A DNA stretch of 64,000 bases from Devosia sp. Root635. GTDB taxonomy: Bacteria; Pseudomonadota; Alphaproteobacteria; Rhizobiales; Devosiaceae. Every line of letters starts with the position of its first letter. The first letter of the stretch is position 1. Below are positions 34,714 to 45,970 of the stretch, in pieces. The DNA lies in NCBI RefSeq assembly GCF_001427605.1, contig NZ_LMGZ01000023.1, forward strand, positions 1-64,000. Reading direction: 5' to 3'. A model generated the notes under the pieces. It made no database searches and was not told the origin of the DNA. It was given only the letters and a program-made list of their open reading frames with translations. A program made the translations under genes and the position numbers.

Positions 34714-36306
34714 ATGCTGACCCTGCCCCATCGCCCGGCGCGCATTGCCACCGCCATTGCCCTTGCCACCGCCATTGCCTTGCTCATCGCGCTTGTGCTG
34801 TGGGCCATCCTCGCCGCTGCGACCGGCGGCGAGGGCAGCGCCTCGCGCATCGATATCCCGCATCTGCTGCGCATGACCTCGATCCAGGCCGGGCTGACCA
34901 CCGTGCTCTCCATTGCCGTCGGCATGGCGCTGGCGTGGGCGCTCAACCGGCTGCGCTTTCCCGGGCGCGACCTGGTGGTGGGGCTCTTCGCCTCGGCCAT
35001 CGTGACGCCCGGCATGGTGGTGGCGTTCGGCCTGCTCTCCATCTGGGGCCGCAATGGCTGGATCAATCAGGCGAGCGAAAAGCTGTTCGGCCTGTCCATC
35101 GGCAATCCTGCCTTCGGGCTGTCAGGCATTCTCCTGGCCCATGTCGTGCTCGATGGCGCCTTTGCCGCGCGCATCATGCTGGCCAGGCTCGACGCCATTC
35201 CATCGACCCGGCTCAAAACCGGGCAGTCGCTGGGGCTCACACCCTGGCGGCGTTTCACCATCATCGACTGGCCCGCCCTGCGCGGCACCGTACCGGGGCT
35301 GGCGGCGATCATTTTCCTCCTCGCCTTCACCAGCTTCCCCATCGTGCTGCTGCTGGGCGGCGGGCCGGCCAACCAGACGCTGGAAGTGGCTATCTATGCC
35401 GCGGTGCGGCAGGATTTCGACCTGGCCGGCGCGGTGCGGCTGGCGGCGACGCAGATCGCCGTCTGCTCGCTGGTCATCATGGCCGCCTCGGCGCTGGCGC
35501 CCATCCCCACCAGTTTCGGCGCTTCCACCGCGCCGCGCTGGCGGGACCGGGGTTTTGCGCGAATGCTGCAAATGCTGGTGCTGGCGCTTTGCACCATCGG
35601 CTTCGTGCTGCCGCTGCTTTCGGTGCTGATCGATGGCCTGGGCGCCGGGGTCGGGCGGGTGGTGGCGCAGCCAGCCTTCTGGTGGGCCACGGCAAGCAGC
35701 CTCGTCATCGGCACGGCTTCGGCCCTGCTGACGCTGTTGCTGGCACTGGCGCTGGCATTGGGGCGCGGTGCGACCGGCAATGGCGTGCTGCGGACATTGC
35801 TGGGCATGCCGGCCTTTGCCTACCTGGCCGTGCCGGCCGTGGTGCTGTCGCTCGGCTTTTTCTTGGCTGTGCGCCAACTCGGCTTTGCCCCAGCCGTCGC
35901 GGCGCCCTATGTGGTCATCCTTGCCAATAGCCTGCTCGCTTTGCCCTTTGCCATGGCGACCCTTGGGCCGCCGCTGGAGGCCATTGCCCACTCGCGCGGC
36001 AAGCTGATCCGCTCGCTCGGCCTGTCGGGCTGGCGGCAATTCACTTTGGTTGAATATCCCCTGCTCGGCCGGGATATCGGCGTCATGCTGGCTTTGGCCT
36101 TCTGTTTCTCGCTCGGCGATCTCGGCGTCATCGCCCTGTTCGGCACGCAGGATTTCCAGACCCTGCCGCTGATGATGTTCCGGGCGCTCGGTTCCTATCG
36201 CGGCAATGATGCCGCGGCCATCGCCGCCATCCTGCTCATCGGCACGATCGTCGCCTTTGTCGGCCTGCCCAGACTGTTCGAAAGGATCGCCGATGCTGCG
36301 CGTTGA
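34714..36306 (+). CDS. thiP: Thiamine ABC transporter permease ThiP
   Basis: 530 residues from ATG 34714. Fused permease with about 12 membrane helices and two MetI-like halves, each ending in an EAA-type loop (SLGLTPWRRFTIIDWPALRG; SLGLSGWRQFTLVEYPLLGR) that contacts the ATPase. Forms the inner-membrane channel for thiamine. The frame is open upstream into the repeat, but the chosen ATG is the first with coding character. It overlaps thiQ by 14 nt. Confidence 0.93.
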   Translation: MLTLPHRPARIATAIALATAIALLIALVLWAILAAATGGEGSASRIDIPHLLRMTSIQAGLTTVLSIAVGMALAWALNRLRFPGRDLVVGLFASAIVTPGMVVAFGLLSIWGRNGWINQASEKLFGLSIGNPAFGLSGILLAHVVLDGAFAARIMLARLDAIPSTRLKTGQSLGLTPWRRFTIIDWPALRGTVPGLAAIIFLLAFTSFPIVLLLGGGPANQTLEVAIYAAVRQDFDLAGAVRLAATQIAVCSLVIMAASALAPIPTSFGASTAPRWRDRGFARMLQMLVLALCTIGFVLPLLSVLIDGLGAGVGRVVAQPAFWWATASSLVIGTASALLTLLLALALALGRGATGNGVLRTLLGMPAFAYLAVPAVVLSLGFFLAVRQLGFAPAVAAPYVVILANSLLALPFAMATLGPPLEAIAHSRGKLIRSLGLSGWRQFTLVEYPLLGRDIGVMLALAFCFSLGDLGVIALFGTQDFQTLPLMMFRALGSYRGNDAAAIAAILLIGTIVAFVGLPRLFERIADAAR

Positions 36307-36931
36307 GAACCTGACCTTTGCCCATCCCGGCCAGGCGACGCCCTACCAGTTCTCGCTGGTGGCCCACGGCGGCGAAGTGACGGCCATTTCGGGGGCCAGC
36401 GGCTCGGGCAAGTCGACCCTGCTCGACCTGCTCGCCGGGTTTCTGACCCCGACATCCGGCAGCATCGCGCTGGACCACCGGGATCTGCTGCCGCTGCCGC
36501 CGGAGCAGCGGCCGATCTCGCTGCTGCTGCAATCAGACAGCCTGTTCGAACATCTGAGCGCGGCGAAAAACGTGGCTTTGGGGCTGCCGGCGGGCACGCC
36601 CCAGGCAGAAGTGCAGCGGCAGATCGCCGAAGCGCTGGCCGAGGTGGGGCTGGAGGGCGTCGGAGACCAGCTCGCCAGCACGCTCAGCGGCGGCCAGAAG
36701 CAGCGCGCAGCCCTGGCGCGGACCCTGCTGCGGGCGCGGCCGGTATTGCTGCTGGACGAACCCTTCTCGGCGCTGGACGATGAAACGCGGGTGGCGGTGC
36801 GCGATCTGGTGCGCGTGCTGACCATCCGCCATGGCTGGCACACGATCTTGGTCAGCCACCATGCCGATGACGTCGAGGCGCTGGCGGCGCGGAAATACGT
36901 GCTGGTGCAGGGGCGGCTGGAGGCGGTTTGA
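36293..36931 (+). CDS. thiQ: Thiamine ABC transporter ATP-binding protein ThiQ
   Basis: 212 residues from ATG 36293. ABC ATPase: Walker A GASGSGKST, Q-loop LLLQSDSLFEHLS, signature LSGGQKQRAALARTLL, Walker B VLLLDEPFSALD, H-loop SHHADD. Short, as usual for ThiQ. Drives thiamine uptake with ThiP and ThiB. Last gene of the operon. Confidence 0.94.
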   Translation: MLRVENLTFAHPGQATPYQFSLVAHGGEVTAISGASGSGKSTLLDLLAGFLTPTSGSIALDHRDLLPLPPEQRPISLLLQSDSLFEHLSAAKNVALGLPAGTPQAEVQRQIAEALAEVGLEGVGDQLASTLSGGQKQRAALARTLLRARPVLLLDEPFSALDDETRVAVRDLVRVLTIRHGWHTILVSHHADDVEALAARKYVLVQGRLEAV

Positions 36932-36960
36932 GGGTGTCACTTCGGACTTCCGTGGCTCCC

Positions 36961-37065
36961 GTCACCCCTCCCTCAATCCCTCCCCATCAAGGGGAGGAGG
37001 CGCCAGCGCAGCGGTCAGTGTTCATCGTCTCCCTCCCCTTGTGGGGAGGGATCAAGGGTGGGGGT
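36961..37065. repeat. Palindromic repeat family C, copy 6
   Basis: CCCTCAATCCCTCCCCATCA on the left, TGTGGGGAGGGATCAAGGGT on the right. Between convergent thiQ and the purA-linked gene. Confidence 0.8.
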
Positions 37066-37136
37066 GAGTCACGCACACCGAACCAGGAAGAGTTCGGCGT
37101 AATATTACGCCCTTAAGGGGTAGGAGGGGGTACGGC

Positions 37137-39101
37137 CTACTCCGCCCAGGTGCCGAAGACTTTTTCGAACAGGGCCTGCGCATCCTCGTCCTTTTCCAGG
37201 GTGATGATGGCGTTGCGGCCGGTGCCATAGACCACGGCAAGATCCATCCAGCGGCGGTTTTCGAGCAGGTCCGTGTTGGTTGCCGCATCGGCCGGCGTCG
37301 CGCTCAGCGCGAACAGGAACGAATTGCCCACCACGCGCGCCGAAGCGCCGACCAAAGCCGTGCCCGGCACCAGTTCCTGATCCTTGAGCAGCACGCCCGG
37401 CAGCGTGGAAATGTTGCCGCCGATAAAGGTGTCGCTCACCTTGAAATCGACTTCCATCAAGTGGCTGGCCGGCAGGCTGGGGTCGGAATTCTTGCGGATG
37501 GTGATGTCGACGCCCAGGTTGCGCGCCGGAATGCTGGCCGCCCCGACCAGGGTCGGCAGGCCAAGCTCATCTACCCCCTCGGTCCATTCCACCGTGCCCG
37601 AGAAAGGCACGGCGCCCGTCGTGCCATCCTGGCTGGCCTCGAGCAGCAGCGACTGGCTGCCGGCAAGCACCGCCGGATCGACAGAGGCAGCAGGATCGTT
37701 CGCGGCCATCGCGGTCGGTTCTTCGCCGGACAGGCGCTCCTCGGTCTTGATCTCGCCCCCGTTCACGTCGGGCAGCACGGTCTCGTTGCCGGTCGGCGTT
37801 ACCGGTTCCGGCGTCGGCTCCAGCCGATCTTCGATCTGCAGGCCGCTGAGTTCGGCGCTGGGCTGATCCACCGTCGCTGCGGGCGCGGTATTGCCCGGCC
37901 CGGCCACGGCGTCGTCGCCGGTTTCCACGGCCGGCACCGGATCGAGCGTCGGGGTCGCCGGCGTCGTCTCGGCGGTCTCGGTCACCGGCGCCTGCGCCTG
38001 GCCGAACATCTGGTCGAGGTCGACATAGCCTTCGCGCCATGCCCAGAAGCCCGCACCGCCGACACCGGCAAGCAGGATGGCAAAGACCACGAGGAAAATC
38101 GTCAGGCCGGCGCCGCCACGCTGCGCCGGCGCATCGGCAAAGCCGGCATCGTCGCTGTCATCGGTCCCGACGGCTGCGGCAGGGGGGGCCTCAGCCGGAT
38201 CGGGCAGGGTTGGAGCGGCTTCGCCGCGCGCTTCACGGTCGAGCACTTCAATAGCGCGCTCGATAACATCCTGCGCTTCGCTGGCATCGGGCTCGACATC
38301 GACTTCGCGCACGCTGGACAGGGCGGTCTCGACCGGCGCCGTCTCGATCACGTCGTCGGGCATCGCCACCTTCTGGCGGGCAACGGCATGGCCGCCCATC
38401 GATGGTTCGATCCGGCTGGCGACGCGCACCGGCTCGACCGCGGAATTGGCCGCCAGCGGAATGGCATCGCGGCGCGGCTCGAAGCTCGGTCCCTTGAGCG
38501 GGGGATCGAGCGGACGCACATTGGACGGTGACGGAACCGGCGATGTCGGGCCGGTCCGAACCGGCTGCACCCGACCGACAATGGTGGGGATCGGCCGCGC
38601 CTCCGGCTTGGCTTCGGGCGCCGGTTCAGGCTTGTCCGCCCCGGCATCGGCCGGCGTCACGGCCGCTCCGGAGACGGCCGAGGCCTGGCTGATGATATCC
38701 TCGATCGACATCGGGCCCACCGCGGCAGGCTTGGCCGTGGTCTCGTCGGGCTTGGACGCCTCTTCTACCGCCACCGGACCCGGCTTGGGCTTTTCTGCCT
38801 GGGCGGACGGCGGCGGCGCGGCTTCGGGTTTTGCCGGTTCGGCAGCCGCACGCGGTGCCAGCACCTGTTCGCGGCCCAGCGTAATCACCGCCTCGCTGGC
38901 TTCCTGTTCGACCTGGCGGATGCAATCTTCGAGCTGCAGGCGGTGCTGGGTGATGTCGCGCGCGGGCAATGGGGGCGTAATGGCGCGAAGCTGTCCGACC
39001 AGGGCCGAACGCGCCTTCTCGTAGACGGCCCGCCGGGCCGCCCCATTATTCTCCGGCAGCGCCGTTATGGCGCGGCGCAACAGCTCCTTGTAGTCCGCCA
39101 T
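37137..39101 (-). CDS. Large single-pass protein of unknown function next to purA
   Basis: 654 residues. Seen: an N-terminal helical domain of about 85 residues (YKELLRRAITALPENNGAAR; QLEDCIRQVEQEASEAVITL), a long Pro/Ala/Glu-rich region, one membrane helix at about 335-357 (LTIFLVVFAILLAGVGGAGF), a second low-complexity linker, and a folded C-terminal domain of about 180 residues (VPFSGTVEWTEGVDELGLPT; NISTLPGVLLKDQELVPGTA). The N-terminus is probably cytoplasmic and the C-terminus periplasmic. I recognise no named family; similar proteins beside purA are listed as conserved hypotheticals in Rhizobiales. It follows purA by 47 nt on the same strand. Confidence 0.8.
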   Translation of the reverse strand: MADYKELLRRAITALPENNGAARRAVYEKARSALVGQLRAITPPLPARDITQHRLQLEDCIRQVEQEASEAVITLGREQVLAPRAAAEPAKPEAAPPPSAQAEKPKPGPVAVEEASKPDETTAKPAAVGPMSIEDIISQASAVSGAAVTPADAGADKPEPAPEAKPEARPIPTIVGRVQPVRTGPTSPVPSPSNVRPLDPPLKGPSFEPRRDAIPLAANSAVEPVRVASRIEPSMGGHAVARQKVAMPDDVIETAPVETALSSVREVDVEPDASEAQDVIERAIEVLDREARGEAAPTLPDPAEAPPAAAVGTDDSDDAGFADAPAQRGGAGLTIFLVVFAILLAGVGGAGFWAWREGYVDLDQMFGQAQAPVTETAETTPATPTLDPVPAVETGDDAVAGPGNTAPAATVDQPSAELSGLQIEDRLEPTPEPVTPTGNETVLPDVNGGEIKTEERLSGEEPTAMAANDPAASVDPAVLAGSQSLLLEASQDGTTGAVPFSGTVEWTEGVDELGLPTLVGAASIPARNLGVDITIRKNSDPSLPASHLMEVDFKVSDTFIGGNISTLPGVLLKDQELVPGTALVGASARVVGNSFLFALSATPADAATNTDLLENRRWMDLAVVYGTGRNAIITLEKDEDAQALFEKVFGTWAE

Positions 39102-39148
39102 CGGTTAGTTGGTACTCACATTGCAGCGACACGTTGTAACAAAAAATC

Positions 39149-40438
<1,290 letters not shown>

Positions 40439-40600
40439 TAGATTTACCTTCTCGTCAGGATTGGCACGACACAAGGGTCCGGCCGCCACGGCCGCACCCT
40501 TCTCCACTTGGACGTCTGTCCCACCGGCCACCTTTGGTAGAATTTTGCCGATGGCCGAATAGCTGCTAAGTCCGGTTGTCCTTACATCACCCGGGCGACG

Positions 40601-41545
40601 ATGACAAAGCCGCTAGACCACCAAAATCGCGGCATATTTGCCGGACTGCTCGATCAACCCTATCTGCTGCTGATTCTGGCGCCCCTGTTCTGGGGCGGCA
40701 ATGTGGTGGCCGCCAAGCTGGTGGTCGGCGAGATCGACCCCATCCTGCTGCTGGCCAGTCGCTGCGTGCTGGCGACGGCGGTCATCCTGCCCTTCGCCTG
40801 GCGCTATCTTATGGCCGACTGGGCCGTGGTGCGCCAGCACTGGCTGGTGCTGATGGCCTTCGGCGCCATTGGCTACGCGCTGTTCAACGTGTTTCTCTAT
40901 ATGGGCCTCACCACCACCACGGCGGTCAATTCGGCCATCGAGCAGGCCTCCCTGCCCATGCTGATTCTGGGCGCCAATTTCATCGTGTTCCGGGTGCGGG
41001 CAAGGTTGATCCAGATCCTGGGCGTCTTGCTGGCCATTTTCGGCGTCATCCTTACGGCCACCCATGGCGACCCGACGCGGCTGCTGCGGCTCGATGTCAA
41101 TGTCGGCGACGGCTTCGTCATCCTCGCCTGCCTCGCCTACACCACCTATACGCTGGCTTTGCGCTTCCGGCCCAAAATGCACATCATGAGCTTCATGGCC
41201 GTGTCCTTCTTCGGGGCGGCAGTCACCGGGGTCATCATGCTGGCTTTTTCCGGCGGCGGGCTGGGCCAGGTGGCGACGCTTGGCCATGCTTCGCCCACCG
41301 TCTGGGCCGTCATCGCCTATGTGGCGATCTTCCCATCCATGTTCAGCCAGGTGTCCTATGCCCGCGGCGTGGAACTGGTGGGCGCCAACCGCGCCGCACC
41401 CAGCCACAACCTCATTCCGGTTTTCGGCACACTGGGCTCGGTGATCATCCTGGGCGAGCGGCTGGAACTCTATCACTATGTCGCCGCCGCCATCATCATC
41501 TGCGGCATCGTTCTGGCCGAATGGTCGGCGCGTCGGCGGGGTTAG
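40601..41545 (+). CDS. DMT-superfamily (EamA) transporter
   Basis: 314 residues with ten predicted membrane helices in two EamA halves. Seen: [40 protein letters not shown], and in the second half [20 protein letters not shown] and [20 protein letters not shown]. Probable inner-membrane exporter of a small metabolite; the substrate is unknown. Divergent from purA, convergent with serA. Confidence 0.93.
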   Translation: MTKPLDHQNRGIFAGLLDQPYLLLILAPLFWGGNVVAAKLVVGEIDPILLLASRCVLATAVILPFAWRYLMADWAVVRQHWLVLMAFGAIGYALFNVFLYMGLTTTTAVNSAIEQASLPMLILGANFIVFRVRARLIQILGVLLAIFGVILTATHGDPTRLLRLDVNVGDGFVILACLAYTTYTLALRFRPKMHIMSFMAVSFFGAAVTGVIMLAFSGGGLGQVATLGHASPTVWAVIAYVAIFPSMFSQVSYARGVELVGANRAAPSHNLIPVFGTLGSVIILGERLELYHYVAAAIIICGIVLAEWSARRRG

Positions 41546-41570
41546 GCAACCCCAAGCCATGTTCCCGACA

Positions 41571-41636
41571 AAGCGCCTCGATATCTGCGATTGTCCAATC
41601 CGCCTTCGGATTCAGCCGCATCTATTCGAGGCGCTT
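41571..41636. terminator. Nested hairpin between convergent EamA gene and serA
   Basis: AAGCGCCTCGA (41571-41581) pairs with TCGAGGCGCTT (41626-41636), with an inner hairpin ATCCG/CGGAT near 41600. It fills the gap between two converging genes and probably terminates both. Confidence 0.55.
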
Positions 41637-41643
41637 CGACTTG

Positions 41644-43227
41644 TCAGAACCGCAGCGCTTTCGCCTGCTTGACGCCTTCCAGCGCGGCGATTTCGGCGAG
41701 TTGCGGTTCGGTCAGGGTGCCGTCGATGGAGACCAGCGCAATGGCGTCGCCCCCGACATCGGCGCGGCCGAGGTTGAAGTTGGCGATATTGATGCCGAGC
41801 GTGCCCAGCAGCGTGCCCAGGCGACCGATATGGCCCGGCTTGTCCTCGTTGGTGACATAGAGCATGGACGGCGTCAGTTCGGCCTCCATGTTGATCTCCT
41901 TGACCTGGATGATACGCGACTTGCCATTGGCAAACAGCGTGCCGGCGACGCCGCGCGTCTGCCGCTCGGTGGTCACGGTCAGGCGAATATAGCCTTCATA
42001 GGCGCCCTGCTGGTCGCGGGTGGTGGTTTCCACCGTGATACCGCGATCCTTGGCGATCTGCGGCGCCGAGACCATGTTCACGTCGCCCAGCGAGGGCTTG
42101 AGCACGCCATTCACCGCCGCCGCGATCATCGGCTTGACGTTGAGATTGGCGACATTGCCCTCAAACTCGATCTTGATGCCGGTGATGGCCGTTTCGGTGA
42201 GCTGGCCGGCAAACAGGCCAAGATTTTCGGCGAGCTTGACCCACGGGGTCAGGATCGGGGCTTCCTCGGCCGAGATGGAGGGGAAGTTCAGCGCGTTGAT
42301 GATTTCCCCGTTCATCAGATAGGCCGAGATTTGCTCGGCCACCTGCAAGGCCACGTTTTCCTGGGCTTCGCTGGTCGCCGCCCCCAGATGGGGCGTGCAG
42401 ATGACATTGGGCAGCTCGAATAGCGGATTGTCCTGCGCCGGCTCGACGAGGAACACGTCGAGCGCCGCGCCGGCGACATGGCCGGACTTGAGGGCTTCAT
42501 AGAGCGCCGCCTCGTCGATCAGGCCACCGCGGGCGCAATTGACGATCCGCACGCCCTTCTTGGTCTTGGCGAGATTTTCGGCGTTGAGAATGTTACGGGT
42601 CGCCTCAAGCAGAGGCGTATGCAGGGTGATGAAATCGGCGCGGGCCAGCAGCTCGTCCAGTGTCACCTTCTCGACGCCCAGCGCCTTGGCGCGTTCCGGC
42701 GACAGGAACGGATCGAACGAGATGACCTTCATCCGCAGGCCGATGGCCCGGTCAGCGACGATGGAGCCGATATTGCCGGCGCCGATCAGGCCGAGGGTCT
42801 TGTTGGTGACCTCGACGCCCATGAAGCGGTTCTTTTCCCACTTGCTGGCGCGGGTCGAGGCATCGGCTTCGGGAAGCTGGCGGGCCAGGGCCATCATCAT
42901 GGCAATGGCATGTTCGGCCGTGGTGATCGAGTTGCCGAAGGGCGTGTTCATCACGATGATGCCCTTCTTGGTCGCCGCCGGAATATCGACATTGTCGACG
43001 CCGATGCCGGCCCGGCCGATGACCTTGAGATTGGTCGCCGCGGCGATGATCTTCTCGGTGATCTTGGAGGCCGAGCGGATCGCCAGGCCATCATACTGGC
43101 CAATGACTTCGAGCAGCTTGTCCTTGTCCTTGCCCAGATCGGGCAGGTAATCCACCTCCACGCCATTATCCTTGAAGATCTGGACGGCGGTGGGGCTGAG
43201 CTTGTCGGAAACGAGAACCTTGGGCAT
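41644..43227 (-). CDS. serA: D-3-phosphoglycerate dehydrogenase SerA
   Basis: 527 residues from ATG 43227. First enzyme of serine synthesis, oxidising 3-phosphoglycerate with NAD. Seen: PKVLVSDKLSPTAVQIFKDN, NAD loop GLIGAGNIGSIVADRA, active-site segments VNCARGGLIDEAAL and ICTPHLGAATSEAQEN (catalytic His), the intervening ASB domain, and a C-terminal ACT domain (LYVTNEDKPGHIGRLGTLLG). Long form of the enzyme. It follows serC on the same strand; a repeat lies between them. Confidence 0.97.
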   Translation of the reverse strand: MPKVLVSDKLSPTAVQIFKDNGVEVDYLPDLGKDKDKLLEVIGQYDGLAIRSASKITEKIIAAATNLKVIGRAGIGVDNVDIPAATKKGIIVMNTPFGNSITTAEHAIAMMMALARQLPEADASTRASKWEKNRFMGVEVTNKTLGLIGAGNIGSIVADRAIGLRMKVISFDPFLSPERAKALGVEKVTLDELLARADFITLHTPLLEATRNILNAENLAKTKKGVRIVNCARGGLIDEAALYEALKSGHVAGAALDVFLVEPAQDNPLFELPNVICTPHLGAATSEAQENVALQVAEQISAYLMNGEIINALNFPSISAEEAPILTPWVKLAENLGLFAGQLTETAITGIKIEFEGNVANLNVKPMIAAAVNGVLKPSLGDVNMVSAPQIAKDRGITVETTTRDQQGAYEGYIRLTVTTERQTRGVAGTLFANGKSRIIQVKEINMEAELTPSMLYVTNEDKPGHIGRLGTLLGTLGINIANFNLGRADVGGDAIALVSIDGTLTEPQLAEIAALEGVKQAKALRF

Positions 43228-43279
43228 TGGGGTAATCCCTGAATGGAGTGTGTGGCCACAGGCCGGTGATAATCGAGAG

Positions 43280-43380
43280 ACCCCCTCCCCGGCCCTCCCC
43301 TCAAGGGGGAGGGAGGCCCCAGCCACGAGGCTTCGAGTCGGCCTTCCCTCCCCCTTGAGGGGAGGGATCGAGGGAGGGGG
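43280..43380. repeat. Palindromic repeat family C, copy 7
   Basis: CCCCCTCCCCGGCCCTCCCC left and GGGGAGGGATCGAGGGAGGG right, with TCAAGGGGGAGGGA and TCCCTCCCCCTTGA arms. It lies inside the serC-serA pair. Confidence 0.85.
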
Positions 43381-43394
43381 TCGATGTATCTGGT

Positions 43395-44579
43395 TCAGGC
43401 GGCAGCCTTGCCCAGCGCCGCCAGCTCTTCGGCAAAGGCGTAATCCAGCCACGGCACCAGAGCGGCCAGGTCCGACGCTTCCACCGTGGAGCCGGCCCAG
43501 ATGCGCAGGCCCGAGGGGGCGTCCTTGTAGGCGCCGATATCATAGGCCACGCCGGCCTTGTCGAGACGCGAAACGATGGCCTTGGCAAAGGCGGCCTGCT
43601 GATCGGCGGCCAGCGCCGTCACCGCCGGATCGACGATGGAGAAACACACAGAGGTATTGGAGCGGTTGGCCGGGTTCTTCGCCAGGAAATCGACCCACGG
43701 GGTTGCGGCAACCCAGTCGGCCAGCACCTTGAAATTGGCGTCGGCGCGGGCCTGCATGGCCTTGAGGCCACCGAGCGATTTACCCCATTCCATAGCGTCG
43801 ATGGCATCTTCGATGCAGATCATCGAGGGCGTATTGATGGTCGCGGCCTCGAACACTTCCTCGAGCAGCTTGCCGCCCTTGGTGAGACGGAAAATCTTGG
43901 GCAGCGGACGATCGGGCTTGAACGTCTCCAGACGCTCGACGGCGCGCGGCGAAAGAATGAGAACGCCATGCGCGGCTTCGCCCCCCAGCGCCTTCTGCCA
44001 GGAGAAGGTGACGACATCGAGCTTGGCGAAATCGAGGTTCTGCGCGAAGGCCGCCGAAGTGGCGTCGCAGATGGTGAGGCCCTTGCGGTCGGCGGCGATC
44101 CAGTCGCCATTGGCGACGCGCACGCCCGACGTCGTGCCGTTCCAGGTGAAGACCACGTCGCGGTCGAAATCGACCTGATCGAGATCGGGCAGCTCGCCAT
44201 AGGGGGCCTTGATGATGCGCGCATCATCGAGCTTGAGCTGCTTCTGTACGTCGGTGACCCAGCCTTCGCCGAACGATTCCCAGGCCAGCATGTCGACGCC
44301 GCGGGCGCCGAGCATGGACCACAAAGCCATTTCCACGGCGCCGGTATCGGAAGCCGGCACGATGCCGATGCGGTAATCGGCCGGAACTTCGAGCAGTTCG
44401 CGCGTCAGGTCGATGGCGCGCTGGATGCGGGCCTTGCCCGGCTTGGAGCGGTGCGAGCGACCCACCAGCGCATTGGCCAGCGCCTCAACCGTCCAGCCAG
44501 GACGCTTGGCACAGGGGCCCGACGAAAAATTCGGATTAGCCGGTTTCACCGCCGGCGCGGTCAGGGGCATTGCAGCCAT
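43395..44579 (-). CDS. serC: Phosphoserine aminotransferase SerC
   Basis: 394 residues. Second step of serine synthesis, PLP-dependent, also able to serve pyridoxine synthesis. Seen: [15 protein letters not shown] at the N-terminus, [37 protein letters not shown], and the PLP-binding lysine in [16 protein letters not shown]. This is the longer alphaproteobacterial form. Preceded by a structured leader that matches the serC RNA motif. Confidence 0.97.
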   Translation of the reverse strand: MAAMPLTAPAVKPANPNFSSGPCAKRPGWTVEALANALVGRSHRSKPGKARIQRAIDLTRELLEVPADYRIGIVPASDTGAVEMALWSMLGARGVDMLAWESFGEGWVTDVQKQLKLDDARIIKAPYGELPDLDQVDFDRDVVFTWNGTTSGVRVANGDWIAADRKGLTICDATSAAFAQNLDFAKLDVVTFSWQKALGGEAAHGVLILSPRAVERLETFKPDRPLPKIFRLTKGGKLLEEVFEAATINTPSMICIEDAIDAMEWGKSLGGLKAMQARADANFKVLADWVAATPWVDFLAKNPANRSNTSVCFSIVDPAVTALAADQQAAFAKAIVSRLDKAGVAYDIGAYKDAPSGLRIWAGSTVEASDLAALVPWLDYAFAEELAALGKAAA

Positions 44580-44583
44580 ATCA

Positions 44584-44688
44584 AACGACCCTCCCAGGTC
44601 TATGCGTCTCGCGTTAGGGCGAGATGTCCTGAGGCGGGAGATACGCCCGATGGGGCATAGCCGTCAATGGGCTTCTTTGTCGGGTCGC
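44584..44688 (-). ncRNA. serC leader RNA motif (candidate)
   Basis: On the minus strand CGACCC (44682-44687) pairs with GGGTCG (44586-44591), CTATGC (44655-44660) with GCATAG (44600-44605), and an inner hairpin TCTCGC/GCGAGA (44607-44624) closes with loop CCTAAC. It ends five bases before the serC start. A conserved serC leader of this kind is known upstream of serC-serA in Alphaproteobacteria; whether it binds a ligand is not established. The match is by structure and position, not by covariance model. Confidence 0.6.
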
Positions 44689-44701
44689 TGCTGCTGTATA
44701 G

Positions 44702-44832
44702 CGCCACGCCCTCGTGGTTCGAGGCGCCGAAGAGGCGCACCTCACCATGAGGGCTACTGGAGCATTGAGCCAGGAGTAGCCGTCATGGTGAGGCGGGAGC
44801 GTAGCGACCATCGAACCACGAGGGCGTGGCAC
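44702..44832. repeat. Palindromic repeat family A, long copy 2
   Basis: GCCACGCCCTCGTGGTTCGA left and TCGAACCACGAGGGCGTGGC right arms, with inner CTCACCATGAGGGCTACT and AGTAGCCGTCATGGTGAGG. Same organisation as 29704-29833, with point differences mainly in the central loop. Confidence 0.85.
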
Positions 44833-44851
44833 TACCCACATTGATGCGCCC

Positions 44852-45838
44852 CTAGCCGATCCTGCCGCCCAACTCGTCCTCGATATGGATGCGGATGATC
44901 TCGTCGAAGCTGGTTTCGCCGGTAAAACCCAGCCTCCTGGCGCGGCTGGCCTCGAAAGCCTTGGGCCAGCCGGCGACGATATCGGCGATGACCGCGTCGG
45001 GCACCCGCTGGATCAGCCCCGCGGCTTTCGCACCGGCAACCCGCTCCAGCGCGGCGATTTCCTCGCCCACGGTGGCGGCGAGGCCCGGCATGGTCAGGTT
45101 GCGCTGGTTGCCCAGCAGCGCCGTATCCATCGCCGCGGCATGCAGCAGGAAGCCGACGGCGGCACGCGGGCTGGCAAACCAGTGTCGCACGCTGTCGGCC
45201 ACCGGCAGGACGGCCGGCTGCCCCGCAAGCGGCTCGCGCAGGATGCCGGAGAAGAAGCCGGAGGCCGCCTTGTTGGGCTTACCGGGGCGCACCACGATGG
45301 TCGGCAGGCGAATGCCGACGCCGTCGACGAAACCGCGCCGCGAATAGTCGGACAGCAGCAGTTCGCAAATGGCCTTCTGCGTGCCGTAGCTGGTGAGCGG
45401 GGTGAGGTGATGGGTATCGCCGATGACTTCGGGCAAGGGTTCGCCGAACACGGCAATGGACGAGGTGAACACCAGGCGCGGCCGGTAGGGCGCGGCCTGG
45501 CCGGCATGGCGGATCGCTTCCAGCAGGTGGCGCGTGCCGTCAAGATTGATGCGGTAGCCCTTCTCGAAATCGGCCTCCGCCTCGCCCGACACGATGGCGG
45601 CGAGGTGAAAGATCAGGTCGGGCCGGTCGGCCACCAATTGCCCCGCCACCTCGGGAACCGAGAGGTCGACGGCCGCGGTGGTGATCGTGATGGGGGATGG
45701 CGGAGCGGTGGGGGCGACGACGTCGGCCAGCGCCAGGTGGCTGATCGCCTGCCCGCCGACCTGCCCTGTCGCGAGCAGCGCCGCCACCAGCTTGCGCCCG
45801 ACCATGCCTGCCGCGCCGATCACCAGAACCTTCATCAC
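44852..45838 (-). CDS. NAD-dependent sugar-acid dehydrogenase (D-erythronate dehydrogenase-like SDR)
   Basis: 328 residues. Extended short-chain dehydrogenase: Rossmann motif MKVLVIGAAGMVGRKL, FHLAAIVSGEAEADFEKGY, catalytic YGTQK with the upstream Ser in LVFTSSIAVFGEPLP, and RLPTIVVRPGKPNKAASGFF, which is characteristic of the DenD group that oxidises D-erythronate. No partner genes of that pathway are next to it, so substrate identity is provisional. Cytoplasmic, apparently a single gene. Confidence 0.85.
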   Translation of the reverse strand: MMKVLVIGAAGMVGRKLVAALLATGQVGGQAISHLALADVVAPTAPPSPITITTAAVDLSVPEVAGQLVADRPDLIFHLAAIVSGEAEADFEKGYRINLDGTRHLLEAIRHAGQAAPYRPRLVFTSSIAVFGEPLPEVIGDTHHLTPLTSYGTQKAICELLLSDYSRRGFVDGVGIRLPTIVVRPGKPNKAASGFFSGILREPLAGQPAVLPVADSVRHWFASPRAAVGFLLHAAAMDTALLGNQRNLTMPGLAATVGEEIAALERVAGAKAAGLIQRVPDAVIADIVAGWPKAFEASRARRLGFTGETSFDEIIRIHIEDELGGRIG

Positions 45839-45970
45839 GCCTCCGCCTGTTGGCCCCCATCTGCTATCAAGGCCGGACGCCTGTCCAGCCGGACAAGCAA
45901 AACCGACGCCCAGTGGGCGCCGGTCTGAAGCAGGCTAGCAGGCGGGCCGTGGCTGTCCCGCACGCCCCGA

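Noticed and set aside
44702..44832. Family A repeat as a tRNA or structured regulatory RNA because of GGTTCGA
   Set aside because: GGTTCGA is part of a long symmetric palindrome found at three sites; no anticodon or acceptor arms.
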